From assembly GCA_964353255.1 (NCBI GenBank), contig CAYGVJ010000040.1, forward strand, positions 1 through 39,350: a stretch of DNA of 39,350 nucleotides, given 5' to 3'. Positions 16,673-25,130 of the stretch are shown one piece after another. The stretch's first letter is position 1. Every line of letters starts with the position of its first letter. Source of the stretch: VFZS01 sp964353255 (GTDB lineage: Bacteria; Acidobacteriota; Terriglobia; Bryobacterales; Bryobacteraceae). Both the position numbers and the translations under genes were made by a program. The notes under the pieces are model-generated. The model was not told where the DNA came from and ran no database searches. It was given only the letters and a program-made list of their open reading frames with translations.

Positions 16673-18926
16673 GCTCGGCGGGCAGGCCCCGCTCCAGCCA
16701 GCTCATCACCGCGAGGCGGCCGTGGCGCTCCACCAAGGCTCGCACGCGAGCATACGCGGCTGTGTAAGACTGCCGCACGCGGGTCTCCTCCGGTGGTTGG
16801 GCAGCGCCTCCTTTGGGGACCGGCGGTTCGGGACCAACCAGGTACAATACCAGGCCCTCCCGAAACCACGCCGGCAGCGTCGGATGCGCCCGGCTTTCGA
16901 CCACCAGGTGCAGCATCTCGTGGCGCAGCGTGGCCTTGAGCCTTCCAGTGGCGCCGATGGCTCCTGGGGGCTGCAAGCGGATAGTGCCTCCCTTGGTGCT
17001 GGCCGCCACCCAGCCGGGCTCCCCAGTGGCATCGCGGAAGGCGGCCACCGTGGGATAGACCTTCAGGCGCGGGCGGGCGGCGAGCGCGAAGCCTGCGCGG
17101 CGTTCGGCTTCCTCCAGCAGGCGGTCGCCCAGGGCCACCACGAACTCGTCCTGCTGCGGGCGGGTGCTCCAGACCTCGACCCGCTCGCCGCCCAGACGCG
17201 TCCAGGCGAACCCCTGCGCGCTGAGTCCCACCGCGGTTCCGGGGTAGTAATGGTCCAGAATCTGGCGGTAGCTGTGCCCCTCGCGCCCGCGCTGCTCCGC
17301 GCCCACTTGGCACAGCCCCACTCCGTGCCCCGACCCGTAACCGCGGAAGACCAGCGCGTCGCCGGTGTCCGAGACTTCAAACCACCGGCTGCGCAGGAGG
17401 TCCCAACCCAGGCGACGCCCGACCGCCAGCTCGAAATCCTGGGCGTTCCAGACTGCGTCGCTGACCCGCAGTTGCGCCACCCGGCCGGAAGGGGTACGCC
17501 GCAGGATGTTCACCGACAGTGGACCACGGACAGGCAGCACGCTGCGTAGGTCGTCTTTGCGAATCGTCGAGCTCCAGTCCCCGCGGCCGGTCGCCACACA
17601 GTAGGAGTCGGCCTGCTGGCGCAGGTAGGGCGCGCGAAGCTTCGGCCAGACGTTCGCTGCGGTTTCCGTCATTCCGCCGCAGTGGCCGTGGTAGTAAGCC
17701 GCGGCCGGAGCGCCCTCATACCAGAGCAGTTCGCCCTCCGTGGCCTCGGCCGCCGCGCGCAGCCGCTCCGAGCGGCCCTCAGGGAGGAGGCGCTGGCAGT
17801 GGGTCGTGTCGCAGAAATCGAAACCTTCGGCGCGGTGCCGCCCCACGTGGCCGACGGCGTAACTTCGCGCGGCCACCGCCATGGCTTTCAGCGCCTCCTC
17901 CGATGTGAAAGTGCCGCACTCGCCGGCCAGGACCGCCGCCACGTAGTCTTCAAGCGGCAGGCGAAGCGTCTGTCGCTGCACCCTGACTGTCACCTGGCGC
18001 GTGCCCGCCGCTGGCGACTTCGCCTGCTGGTAAGCTTCGAAGATCGCCCCGGCCACCGGCGCGGCCCCTCCGCCGCCACGCGCCTGCTCCAGGAAGACCA
18101 CCAGAACGATCTCCGGCGACGCCGCCGGAGCCCAGCCCGCAAACCAGGCATGCGTGCCGGCGCCCTGGCGGGAGGCCGCGGTTCCCGTCTTCCCGGCGAC
18201 CTTCATTCCCTTCGGTTGCGCCAGTTGGCCGGTCCCGTAAGCGGTGGCGTCCTCCAGCCCCCCGAACAGCGGGGCCAGGCGAGCTTCTGCCTTCGACCGG
18301 CGCAGCGCCAGCCGCCGGTAGGCCGCCAGCAGCCCGAGCGGCGTGACTTCAATGCCCGCTTCTCCCAGCGCTTCCAGTTGCAGTTCCTCGCGACTGGCCG
18401 CTGTGCGGATCGAGCCTGCCACCTCCGGCTGGGCGAGGCCGCTCAGGGAGACCAGGCCCGCGCGCTGAAGCGCCTGGGCGAACCCGGCCGCATCCAGCAA
18501 CAAAGCCATCTGCGCGAAGTAGCAGTTGCAGGAGTACGCCAGTGCGGCGCGCGCCTCCAAGGGAAAGCTGACCAGCGGGTGGGTGCAGTTGAGCTGCCGG
18601 TCTCCTAGCCGCAACTGCCGGGGGCAGGCCAAGCCGCTGGCGGGGTTAAACTTGCCGCTCTCCAGCAGCGCCAGCAAGGTAAACGGCTTGATCGCGGAGC
18701 CTGGCGCCGCCAGGCGCGTAGCCGCCACTTTCAGCCCGTGCTGCGCCAGCAGGCGGCCGGAGGAGACCTCGGCCACCACCACAGCGCCCACCTTCCCTTG
18801 CATGGCGCGCGCCGCGGCCCCCGCCAGGAGTTCCTCAAGACGCGTCTGGCCGCTGGCCAGCGCGAGCAGGCAGCACGACTGCATCGCGCACAGCCCGACT
18901 CTCAGAGAATGCGGCGGGAGCCACAT
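16635..18926 (-). CDS. Triple fusion: transpeptidase (PBP) + SpoIID + HExxH peptidase
   Basis: The 763-residue exported protein has three modules. Residues 45-300 are a penicillin-binding transpeptidase with all motifs: SAIK (Ser77, Lys80), SCN (132-134) and KTG (246-248), and the sequence is PBP2-like (SCNCYF). Residues 310-570 are a SpoIID/LytB domain with LPLEDYVAAVLAGE (catalytic-type Glu336), CDTTHC (372-377), YYHGHCGG and SGHGVGLCQ. SpoIID is a lytic enzyme acting on stem-less glycan. Residues 615-740 are a peptidase-MA-like gluzincin: HEMLH (669-673) plus WFREGL (Glu690). The signal peptide is short (about residues 8-26); a TTG at about 18965 would extend it. It converges on the alpha-2-macroglobulin operon, overlapping its last gene by 38 bases, and lies just downstream of the Uma2 gene on the same strand. 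The combination of active sites is seen; the joint function is inferred. Confidence 0.88.
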   Translation of the reverse strand: MWLPPHSLRVGLCAMQSCCLLALASGQTRLEELLAGAAARAMQGKVGAVVVAEVSSGRLLAQHGLKVAATRLAAPGSAIKPFTLLALLESGKFNPASGLACPRQLRLGDRQLNCTHPLVSFPLEARAALAYSCNCYFAQMALLLDAAGFAQALQRAGLVSLSGLAQPEVAGSIRTAASREELQLEALGEAGIEVTPLGLLAAYRRLALRRSKAEARLAPLFGGLEDATAYGTGQLAQPKGMKVAGKTGTAASRQGAGTHAWFAGWAPAASPEIVLVVFLEQARGGGGAAPVAGAIFEAYQQAKSPAAGTRQVTVRVQRQTLRLPLEDYVAAVLAGECGTFTSEEALKAMAVAARSYAVGHVGRHRAEGFDFCDTTHCQRLLPEGRSERLRAAAEATEGELLWYEGAPAAAYYHGHCGGMTETAANVWPKLRAPYLRQQADSYCVATGRGDWSSTIRKDDLRSVLPVRGPLSVNILRRTPSGRVAQLRVSDAVWNAQDFELAVGRRLGWDLLRSRWFEVSDTGDALVFRGYGSGHGVGLCQVGAEQRGREGHSYRQILDHYYPGTAVGLSAQGFAWTRLGGERVEVWSTRPQQDEFVVALGDRLLEEAERRAGFALAARPRLKVYPTVAAFRDATGEPGWVAASTKGGTIRLQPPGAIGATGRLKATLRHEMLHLVVESRAHPTLPAWFREGLVLYLVGPEPPVPKGGAAQPPEETRVRQSYTAAYARVRALVERHGRLAVMSWLERGLPAELTTSTPRAPSGR

Positions 18927-18961
18927 GTTGTTCCAGGCGGCCAGAGGGGCAAGCCGCGCTA

Positions 18962-19483
18962 TCAATGCTCGGGGAGGACTTCCGACAAAGGCACCGCGAT
19001 CTCCGGGTCCACGGTCCTCAAAACGCCATCTTTGGCCTCGCGTGCGCCGTCGCTCGTGTATATCCAGGCCTTCCGCGTCTGGGGATTGATGAGCCACACA
19101 TAGCGCACGCCGAACTCCAGGTAATCGTCAATCCGCTCCTGGACCCGTACCATGCGATCCTCCACCGACAGGATCTCAATGCACAGGAAGGGGGGCTGCG
19201 TGAAGATCTGCTCCTGCGGTTCAGCTCCCAACACGACGCAAATGTCGGGGATCCGGTACCGGGTCGGCTTCACCCGCACCCGCTGCTCAGGCACCACCCA
19301 AACGCCCAGCCGCTTCTCCAGTCTCATAAGCCACTGAAGGAGCAAACCCTGCAATCTCGCGTGATCGTATTCCCCCAAGTTGCGCTCCTCGACGACCCCG
19401 TCCACGTAATCGCAGTCGGGCCTGTAGACCGTGTGGAGATACTCCTCGACAGAAACCAGCACTGCGGTTCCCATGAAGATCAT
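18962..19483 (-). CDS. Uma2-family (PD-(D/E)XK-type) nuclease
   Basis: The 173-residue protein belongs to the Uma2/DUF820 family of restriction-nuclease-fold proteins, abundant in cyanobacteria and acidobacteria. The pattern is typical: SVEEYLHTVYRPDCDYVDGVVEER at the start, YRIPDICVV (the PD-(D/E)XK Asp), PFLCIEILSVED with the Glu, and YLEFGVRYVWLINPQTRKAW. Activity and target are generally unknown. The start may be the ATG at 19483 or the one at 19474 (MGTAVLVSVEEYL); neither has a clear ribosome site. The stop lies 36 bases before the fusion gene's ATG. Confidence 0.88.
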   Translation of the reverse strand: MIFMGTAVLVSVEEYLHTVYRPDCDYVDGVVEERNLGEYDHARLQGLLLQWLMRLEKRLGVWVVPEQRVRVKPTRYRIPDICVVLGAEPQEQIFTQPPFLCIEILSVEDRMVRVQERIDDYLEFGVRYVWLINPQTRKAWIYTSDGAREAKDGVLRTVDPEIAVPLSEVLPEH

Positions 19484-19596
19484 TATGCCAGAAGCTATTC
19501 AGTTTGGGCGGAAGCTCCTTTTCTGAGACCATAGCAGGAGGGCGTCCGGAGCCTGATCTGCTTCCGGGCGGCCGGCCACCAGCAGTGGAGGCGACC

Positions 19597-20508
19597 ATGA
19601 AAGTTGGATTCATCGGACTCGGAGCGATGGGGCTGCCCATGGCGAAGCGCGTGATCGGAGCGGGTTATCCGATCCTCACGATGTGTCATCGTCGCCGAGG
19701 GCCCGTGGACGCGCTCGCGGCCTTGGGGGCAACCGTCCTTGAAACGCCCGCCGACATTGCGGGACAGGCCGACGTCATCGTTACCATCCTTCCCGCCGAC
19801 GCCGAACTGGAGGAAGCGGCTCTGGGCGCACGCGGACTTGCGGAGGCGTTCGGGGAGGGGAAGATCCTGGTTGACATGACTACGGCGACGGCTCAGACCC
19901 TGCTGCGCGTCGAGAAAGCCCTGGCTGAGCGCGGCGGACGCGTGCTCGACGCGCCAGTCAGCGGCGGCACGGTCGCCGCCGAGAACGGCACATTGACCAT
20001 CATGGTCGGGGGCGAGACGGAGATCCTCGAGCAGGTCCGGCCGCTGCTGGAGACGATGGGAAAGAACATCGTCCACGTGGGCGGCGTGGGGCAGGGCAAG
20101 CTGGTCAAGATCGTGAATCAGCTCATGGCGGCCATCCACCTGCTGGCCCTGGGCGAAGCCTTTGCCTTGGGGGTGAGGTGCGGCGCGGATCCGAAGGTGC
20201 TCTACGATGTCATCAAAGCCTCCTCGGGCTACTCGAAGATGATGGACCTCCGGCTGCCTGGCTTCCTGTTCGAGGGAACGTTCAAGCCGGGCTTCCGGCT
20301 CGATCTGATGAAAAAGGACGTGAACCTGGCAGTGGATTCCGCGCAGGCCCTTGGGGTGCCGCTGATGTTCGGGAGCCTGGCGGCGCAAGTCTTCTCCGCA
20401 GCCAGCACCGCCGGCAGGGGGTCGGAGGACTTCGCGGCGGCGGCGGACTTCCTGGCCGGTCTGGCCGGCGCCAGGCTCAACCGCGGTGCAGGGGCATCCG
20501 AGGAATGA
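19597..20508 (+). CDS. Beta-hydroxyacid dehydrogenase (3-hydroxyisobutyrate/tartronate-semialdehyde reductase type)
   Basis: The 303-residue NAD(P)-dependent enzyme has the N-terminal Rossmann motif MKVGFIGLGAMGLPMAKR, the substrate loop DAPVSGGTVAAENGTL, and the catalytic Lys in GQGKLVKIVNQ. Known members reduce or oxidise small 3-hydroxy acids or semialdehydes such as 3-hydroxyisobutyrate, tartronate semialdehyde and 3-sulfolactaldehyde; sequence alone does not decide. A ribosome site GGAGG precedes the ATG at 19597, although the frame is open from 19504. It is the first gene of a tightly spaced operon running to 27047 and begins 1 base before the next gene's start follows its stop. Confidence 0.88.
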   Translation: MKVGFIGLGAMGLPMAKRVIGAGYPILTMCHRRRGPVDALAALGATVLETPADIAGQADVIVTILPADAELEEAALGARGLAEAFGEGKILVDMTTATAQTLLRVEKALAERGGRVLDAPVSGGTVAAENGTLTIMVGGETEILEQVRPLLETMGKNIVHVGGVGQGKLVKIVNQLMAAIHLLALGEAFALGVRCGADPKVLYDVIKASSGYSKMMDLRLPGFLFEGTFKPGFRLDLMKKDVNLAVDSAQALGVPLMFGSLAAQVFSAASTAGRGSEDFAAAADFLAGLAGARLNRGAGASEE

Positions 20509-20509
20509 C

Positions 20510-21682
20510 ATGCGCTTGAATCCCGGCCAGACCTTCAACTTCCTCCCGGTCCCCACGGACATCCACTTCGGCTGCGGAGCGCTGAACACGCTGCCGGAGC
20601 GCCTCGGCTCGCTCGGCAGCCGGAGACCATTGCTGATCACCGATTCGGGCTTGCGGGCGGCGGGGTTGGTGGAGCGGATCGCGGCGCTGCTCGGCGCGGC
20701 CGGCATGCCGCTGGCCGTCTTTGATGGAGTCAAACCGGATTCCGGCTCGGAGCTCATCGCCGAGGCGACTGCGCAGTTGCGCGCTTGCCAGGCCGATACG
20801 GTCGTGGGGCTCGGGGGCGGCAGTTCGCTGGACACGTCTAAGGCCGTGGCGGCCATGGCGACCAATTCCGGCTCCATTCTGGACTACGCGGGACTCCACA
20901 GAATCCCGAACCGGCCCTTGCCTATCGTGGCCATTCCGACTACGGCTGGAACGGGCAGCGAGGTGACGTTCTGGTCCGTGTTCACCGACGACACCAGGCG
21001 GCTCAAAGTTGCGGCGGGGAGCTTTCTGCTTTATCCGTCCGTGGCCCTGTGTGATCCGGAGCTGACCGTCAGTCTGCCGCCGTCGCTCACCGCGGCCACC
21101 GGCATGGACGCGCTGGGCCATGCGATCGAGTGTTACACCAACGACGCCTGCCAGCCCATTTCCGGCGCGCTGGCGCTGGAGGCCATCCGGTTGATTGGCA
21201 GTCATCTGCGCACCGCCGTCTTGAACGGCCGGGACCGGACCTCGCGTTACGCCATGTTGCTGGCCAGCACGATGGCCGGCATCGCCATGAACCCGACCCG
21301 CCTGGGGCTGGCGCACGCGCTGGCGATGCCGCTGGGGAGCTGGGAACTCCGCATACCGCACGGCCTTTCCATCGCCATCACCCTGCCGGTCGTCATGGAG
21401 TTCAACTGCCTGGCGCAGCCCGAGCGCTTCATCGCCGTCGCCCGGGCGCTGGGAGAGCCCGTGGACGAGCTTTCGCCGCAGGTAGCCGCGGCTCGCTCAT
21501 TCGCGGCGGTGCGGACTCTGGTGCGGGACATCGGCATCCCCGGCGGCCTCGGCGAGCTGGGCCTGAAAGAGGAGCACATCGCTGGCGTGGCGGCCGAGGC
21601 GGTCAAGAGCGGAAATGTCGCGGTCAATCCCCGCCGGGCCGGCGTCGAAGATCTGCGGTGCGTTTTGCAGGAGTCTCTCTGA
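20510..21682 (+). CDS. Iron-containing alcohol dehydrogenase
   Basis: The 390-residue group III (Fe-dependent) alcohol dehydrogenase has the NAD site GLGGGSSLDTSKA (about 100-112) and the four metal ligands in family positions: Asp200 (GMDALGHAIEC), His204, His269 (GLAHALAMPLG) and His284 (RIPHGL). Relatives interconvert alcohols and aldehydes, for example lactaldehyde reductase (FucO) and 1,3-propanediol or hydroxy-acid dehydrogenases. The ATG at 20510 follows the previous stop by one base and has GAGG upstream. It probably supplies or consumes the aldehyde oxidised by the next gene's product. Confidence 0.9.
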   Translation: MRLNPGQTFNFLPVPTDIHFGCGALNTLPERLGSLGSRRPLLITDSGLRAAGLVERIAALLGAAGMPLAVFDGVKPDSGSELIAEATAQLRACQADTVVGLGGGSSLDTSKAVAAMATNSGSILDYAGLHRIPNRPLPIVAIPTTAGTGSEVTFWSVFTDDTRRLKVAAGSFLLYPSVALCDPELTVSLPPSLTAATGMDALGHAIECYTNDACQPISGALALEAIRLIGSHLRTAVLNGRDRTSRYAMLLASTMAGIAMNPTRLGLAHALAMPLGSWELRIPHGLSIAITLPVVMEFNCLAQPERFIAVARALGEPVDELSPQVAAARSFAAVRTLVRDIGIPGGLGELGLKEEHIAGVAAEAVKSGNVAVNPRRAGVEDLRCVLQESL

Positions 21683-21688
21683 TCGCAG

Positions 21689-23137
21689 ATGGAACAGCAC
21701 AGCAACTACATCAACGGCAAATGGCAGGCGCCGGAAGCCGGGCGCCGCTATCCCATCCGTAACCCCGCCAGTCCGGCTCAGGTGCTCGGCGAGTTTCCAA
21801 GTTCGTCGGGAGCGGATGTGGACGCGGCGGTCGCGGCGGCGGCGAACGCCGCAACCGAGTGGGCTGAAGTCCCGGGACCGCAACGCGGCGCGCTTTTGTT
21901 CCGGTTTGCCCAGCTCCTGGAAGACAGCCGGCGGGAACTGGGCCGCATCGTGACGCTGGAGATGGGCAAGGCGCTCGCCGAAGCCGTTGGCGAGGTCGCC
22001 CGCGCCGCCGCCGAGGCCCGGTTCGCGGCTGGCGAGGCCAGCCGTCTGGCGGGACACACCTTTCCCAGCGAACGCGCCGGGTTCTCCTGCTCGACGGTGC
22101 TCCAGCCCCTGGGTGTTGTGGCCGCCATCTCGCCGTGGAATTTCCCGGTCGTTACGCCCGTCCGGAAGATTGCGCCAGCGCTGGCCTGCGGGAATACCGT
22201 CGTCTTCAAGCCGGCTTCGCTGACGCCGTGGTCGGCCGTCTATATCGTCAAGCTGCTGGAAGCGGCGGGATTCCCCGCGGGTGTGGTCAACCTGCTGATT
22301 GGCAGCGGCAGCGCGATCGGCGACCGGCTGGTGGACGATGACCGAGTGCGAGGCATCACCTTCACCGGTTCAACCGCGGTCGGTATTCCCCTCTACGAGC
22401 GGGCGGCCCGCCGCATGGCCAAGGTCCAGCTTGAACTGGGAGGAAAGAACCCTGCTGTTGTCTTCGATTACGACGATCTGGAAGGAGCGGCGCGCGAGAT
22501 TGTCAGCGCCGCGTTCCTTTGCAGTGGACAGCGCTGCACCGCTCTGAGCCGCGTCATCGTTTCGTACGAGCAAGCCGACGAGCTGGTGGAGAGAATCCTG
22601 GCCCACGTGAATCGCATTCGAGTCGGGGACGGCCTGGATGAGAACACGACCATGGGCCCGCTGGTGAGCCAGGGCCAGATGGAGATAGTCGAAAGTTACG
22701 TGCGGCGCGGCCTCGACTCCGGGGCCAGGCTGCGGGCGGGAGGCCGGCGGCTGGTGGAGGATCCGGATCGCGAGGGCTACTTCTACGCGCCTACGCTGTT
22801 CGACGCCGTCGAGCCCGGCTCGCCGCTGGCGCAAGAGGAGATCTTCGGACCGGTGTTGCCCGTCATCCGCGTCAGCGGGTTTGATGAGGCCGTGGCGGTG
22901 GCAAACAGCACCCGGTACGGACTGGCGGCTGCGCTGTTCACCGCGCGGATGAAACTGGCGCACGCCTTCATACAGAGGGTCCAGGCCGGCATGATTCACG
23001 TCAACCACGGTACGGCCAGCCAGGCGCATGTTCCGTTTGGAGGGGTCAAGGATTCCGGCCAGGGCGCTTTTTCGATCGGGCACACGGCGAAGGAGTTCTA
23101 CACGAACATCAAGACTGTATACCTGAAATGGGAATGA
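21689..23137 (+). CDS. NAD(P)-dependent aldehyde dehydrogenase
   Basis: The 482-residue enzyme is a complete ALDH-superfamily member. The active-site residues are Asn151 (SPWNFP), Lys174 (VVFKPA), Glu249 (LELGGKNPA) and the nucleophile Cys283 (SGQRCTA). The N-terminus, MEQHSNYINGKW, resembles alpha-ketoglutaric-semialdehyde and succinate-semialdehyde dehydrogenases, so it should turn a semialdehyde into a carboxylic acid. It starts six bases after the alcohol dehydrogenase gene and overlaps the regulator gene by 10 bases. Confidence 0.92.
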   Translation: MEQHSNYINGKWQAPEAGRRYPIRNPASPAQVLGEFPSSSGADVDAAVAAAANAATEWAEVPGPQRGALLFRFAQLLEDSRRELGRIVTLEMGKALAEAVGEVARAAAEARFAAGEASRLAGHTFPSERAGFSCSTVLQPLGVVAAISPWNFPVVTPVRKIAPALACGNTVVFKPASLTPWSAVYIVKLLEAAGFPAGVVNLLIGSGSAIGDRLVDDDRVRGITFTGSTAVGIPLYERAARRMAKVQLELGGKNPAVVFDYDDLEGAAREIVSAAFLCSGQRCTALSRVIVSYEQADELVERILAHVNRIRVGDGLDENTTMGPLVSQGQMEIVESYVRRGLDSGARLRAGGRRLVEDPDREGYFYAPTLFDAVEPGSPLAQEEIFGPVLPVIRVSGFDEAVAVANSTRYGLAAALFTARMKLAHAFIQRVQAGMIHVNHGTASQAHVPFGGVKDSGQGAFSIGHTAKEFYTNIKTVYLKWE

Positions 23138-23814
23138 GGAAAAGTAGCACAAACACTCTGGCGCTGAAGCCGCTGGGCGAACCCGTCCAGCGTTCCGAGC
23201 GCGTTTACCAGGCGCTGCTGAACGGAATCATCCGGGGTGACCTGGACTCCGGGGCGCAACTTTATGCCGACGGCATCGCCCAACAGCTCGCGGTCAGCAC
23301 GACTCCGGTACGAGAAGCTCTGAGCCGCCTGGAGAAAGACGGTCTGGTCGTCAAGGTCCCTTACCAGGGCTGGTTCGTGCGCCGCTTCCAGGAGCCGGAA
23401 GTCCGCGACGTGTACGAAATGCGGGCGGCCTTGGAGTGCTTCAGCGTCCGGCTGGCGTGCGACCGGATCACGCCTGAGGAGATCGAGTGGCTGCTCGCGC
23501 ACCAGGCCGCGGGCGAAGCCGCCCTGGCGCGGCAGGACATGGAAGCCTACCGGCTTTACAACCAGGAATTGCATGCCGCCATCATGCGGGCTGCCAAGAA
23601 CTCGCAGTTGGCCCCGGTCATCGGGCAGATTTCCCTCAAGACCCAGATGCTGAGCGCGAAGAGCATACGGTTAGGCCGATCGTCCCGCGCGGCGCAAGAG
23701 CACCGGCGCCTGATCGATCTGATTGCGAACCGCGATGTGGTCGCCGCACAGGAACTGATGCAGCATCATATCCTCAGCGCACTGGAAGATATTCTCCGTC
23801 ATGGCCTCGGGTAG
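23128..23814 (+). CDS. GntR-family regulator, FCD (FadR) subfamily
   Basis: The 228-residue regulator has an N-terminal winged helix (about residues 22-85; SERVYQALLNGIIRGDL and QLAVSTTPVREALSRLEKDGLV are classic GntR sequence) and a C-terminal helical FCD effector domain. The metal/ligand-binding histidines are likely those in YNQELHAAIM, AAQEHRRLIDL and QELMQHHIL. FCD regulators usually respond to small organic acids or sugar acids and control the operon they lie in. It overlaps the aldehyde dehydrogenase gene before it and the transporter gene after it, so it is probably autoregulated with them. Confidence 0.92.
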   Translation: MGMRKSSTNTLALKPLGEPVQRSERVYQALLNGIIRGDLDSGAQLYADGIAQQLAVSTTPVREALSRLEKDGLVVKVPYQGWFVRRFQEPEVRDVYEMRAALECFSVRLACDRITPEEIEWLLAHQAAGEAALARQDMEAYRLYNQELHAAIMRAAKNSQLAPVIGQISLKTQMLSAKSIRLGRSSRAAQEHRRLIDLIANRDVVAAQELMQHHILSALEDILRHGLG

Positions 23815-25084
23815 AGAGGGCTCAGCTCCGGGAAGCGCGACCACCGCCACTGGGGCCTCGGCGCCGCTTCCGCGGGCCAGATACCTGGTTGTGGCGGCGC
23901 TTTTCGTCCTCGCGCTTGTCACCTATATCGATCGCGCGGCCATCTCGTCGGCCAAGGGGCCCATGGCCTCGGAGCTGGCTCTCTCCGACCAGGCGATGGG
24001 GGCGGTGTTCAGCGCCTTTGCGCTAGGCTACGCGCTGGCGCAGATCCCCTCGGGCTGGTTCGCGGACCGCTTCGGGCCGCGATTCGCCCTGGCGGCGCTG
24101 GTCGGGCTGTGGAGCCTGTTTACGACGCTGACGGGGACGGTTTCCCGGCTCGGCTCGCTGCTGGCCATCCGTTTCTTCTTCGGCGTGGCGGAGGCCGGCG
24201 CGTTCCCCGGTTCGGCGCGCGCCTTCTACAACTGGCTGCCGGCTGGGGAGCGGGGCCTGGCCAACGGCATCCTGTTCTCCGGCGCCCTGCTGGGCGGTGG
24301 GATCGCGTTTCCCATCTGCGCCTGGCTGCTCGGCATCTACAACTGGCGCTGGGCCTTCTACCTACTTGGCATCCCGGGCATTTTGTGGGCCCTGCTCTGG
24401 GCGCTCCTCTTTCGGAATCACCCGCGCCAGGCGGTCGTCCAGGAGGCCCCTGAGCGGGGCGCGGGGATGAGTCTCGCGCAGGTGTTCCGCTCCGGGCCGA
24501 TGGCCCTGGCCATGGCCCAGTATTTCTGCGGCAATTTCACGTTCTTCATCTGCATGTCCTGGATGCATCCGTACCTGAAAGAGCGGTTTCAGTTGTCGCC
24601 GGCTGAGGCAGCGGGCTACGCCATGGTTCCGCTGTTGTGCGGAGCGACTGCCAACTGGGCGTCGGGAATGCTCGTGGACTTTCTGTATCGCTCCGGGTAT
24701 CGCGCCTGGTCGCGCCGCCTGCCCGGCATGAGCGGTTTTCTGCTTGCGGCTGGCGGCATATTCGCCGTGTCGTTGGCTGGCAGTCCTGTAGCCGCGGTCG
24801 CGTGCTTCGCGGCGGCTACTTTTGGCGTTGAAATGACGATCAGCCCGAGTTGGGCCTACTGCATGGATATCGGCGGAAAGCACTCCGGAAGCGTCGGAGG
24901 AGCGATGAACATGGTAGGGAATTTCGGCGCCTTCGTGAGCGCGAACGCTTTCCCTTATCTGCACGGCCTCACGGGAAGCGGCGCGACTTACTTCTCTACG
25001 GCGGCCTTGCTGAACCTCGCGGCCGTCGCTTGCTGGCTGCGGATGAAGCCGCGCGCCGCGGGAGGAACAGGTGCGAGGCTTTGA
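23801..25084 (+). CDS. MFS transporter, ACS (anion:cation symporter)-like
   Basis: The 427-residue protein has twelve predicted membrane helices of the major facilitator superfamily. YIDRAAISSA in helix 1, GWFADRFGPR in the loop 2-3 and NWLPAGERGLANGILFSG in the middle fit the ACS group (hexuronate, galactonate, glucarate, tartrate transporters), which import organic anions with protons or sodium. Its ATG overlaps the regulator's stop by 14 bases. It most likely imports the substrate of the operon; an aldonate, uronate or hydroxy acid is plausible. Confidence 0.9.
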   Translation: MASGREGSAPGSATTATGASAPLPRARYLVVAALFVLALVTYIDRAAISSAKGPMASELALSDQAMGAVFSAFALGYALAQIPSGWFADRFGPRFALAALVGLWSLFTTLTGTVSRLGSLLAIRFFFGVAEAGAFPGSARAFYNWLPAGERGLANGILFSGALLGGGIAFPICAWLLGIYNWRWAFYLLGIPGILWALLWALLFRNHPRQAVVQEAPERGAGMSLAQVFRSGPMALAMAQYFCGNFTFFICMSWMHPYLKERFQLSPAEAAGYAMVPLLCGATANWASGMLVDFLYRSGYRAWSRRLPGMSGFLLAAGGIFAVSLAGSPVAAVACFAAATFGVEMTISPSWAYCMDIGGKHSGSVGGAMNMVGNFGAFVSANAFPYLHGLTGSGATYFSTAALLNLAAVACWLRMKPRAAGGTGARL

Positions 25085-25130
25085 TTTCACTCAGGGCAGG
25101 CCGCCGGCCTGTCCGGAAAGGATGATGGGA

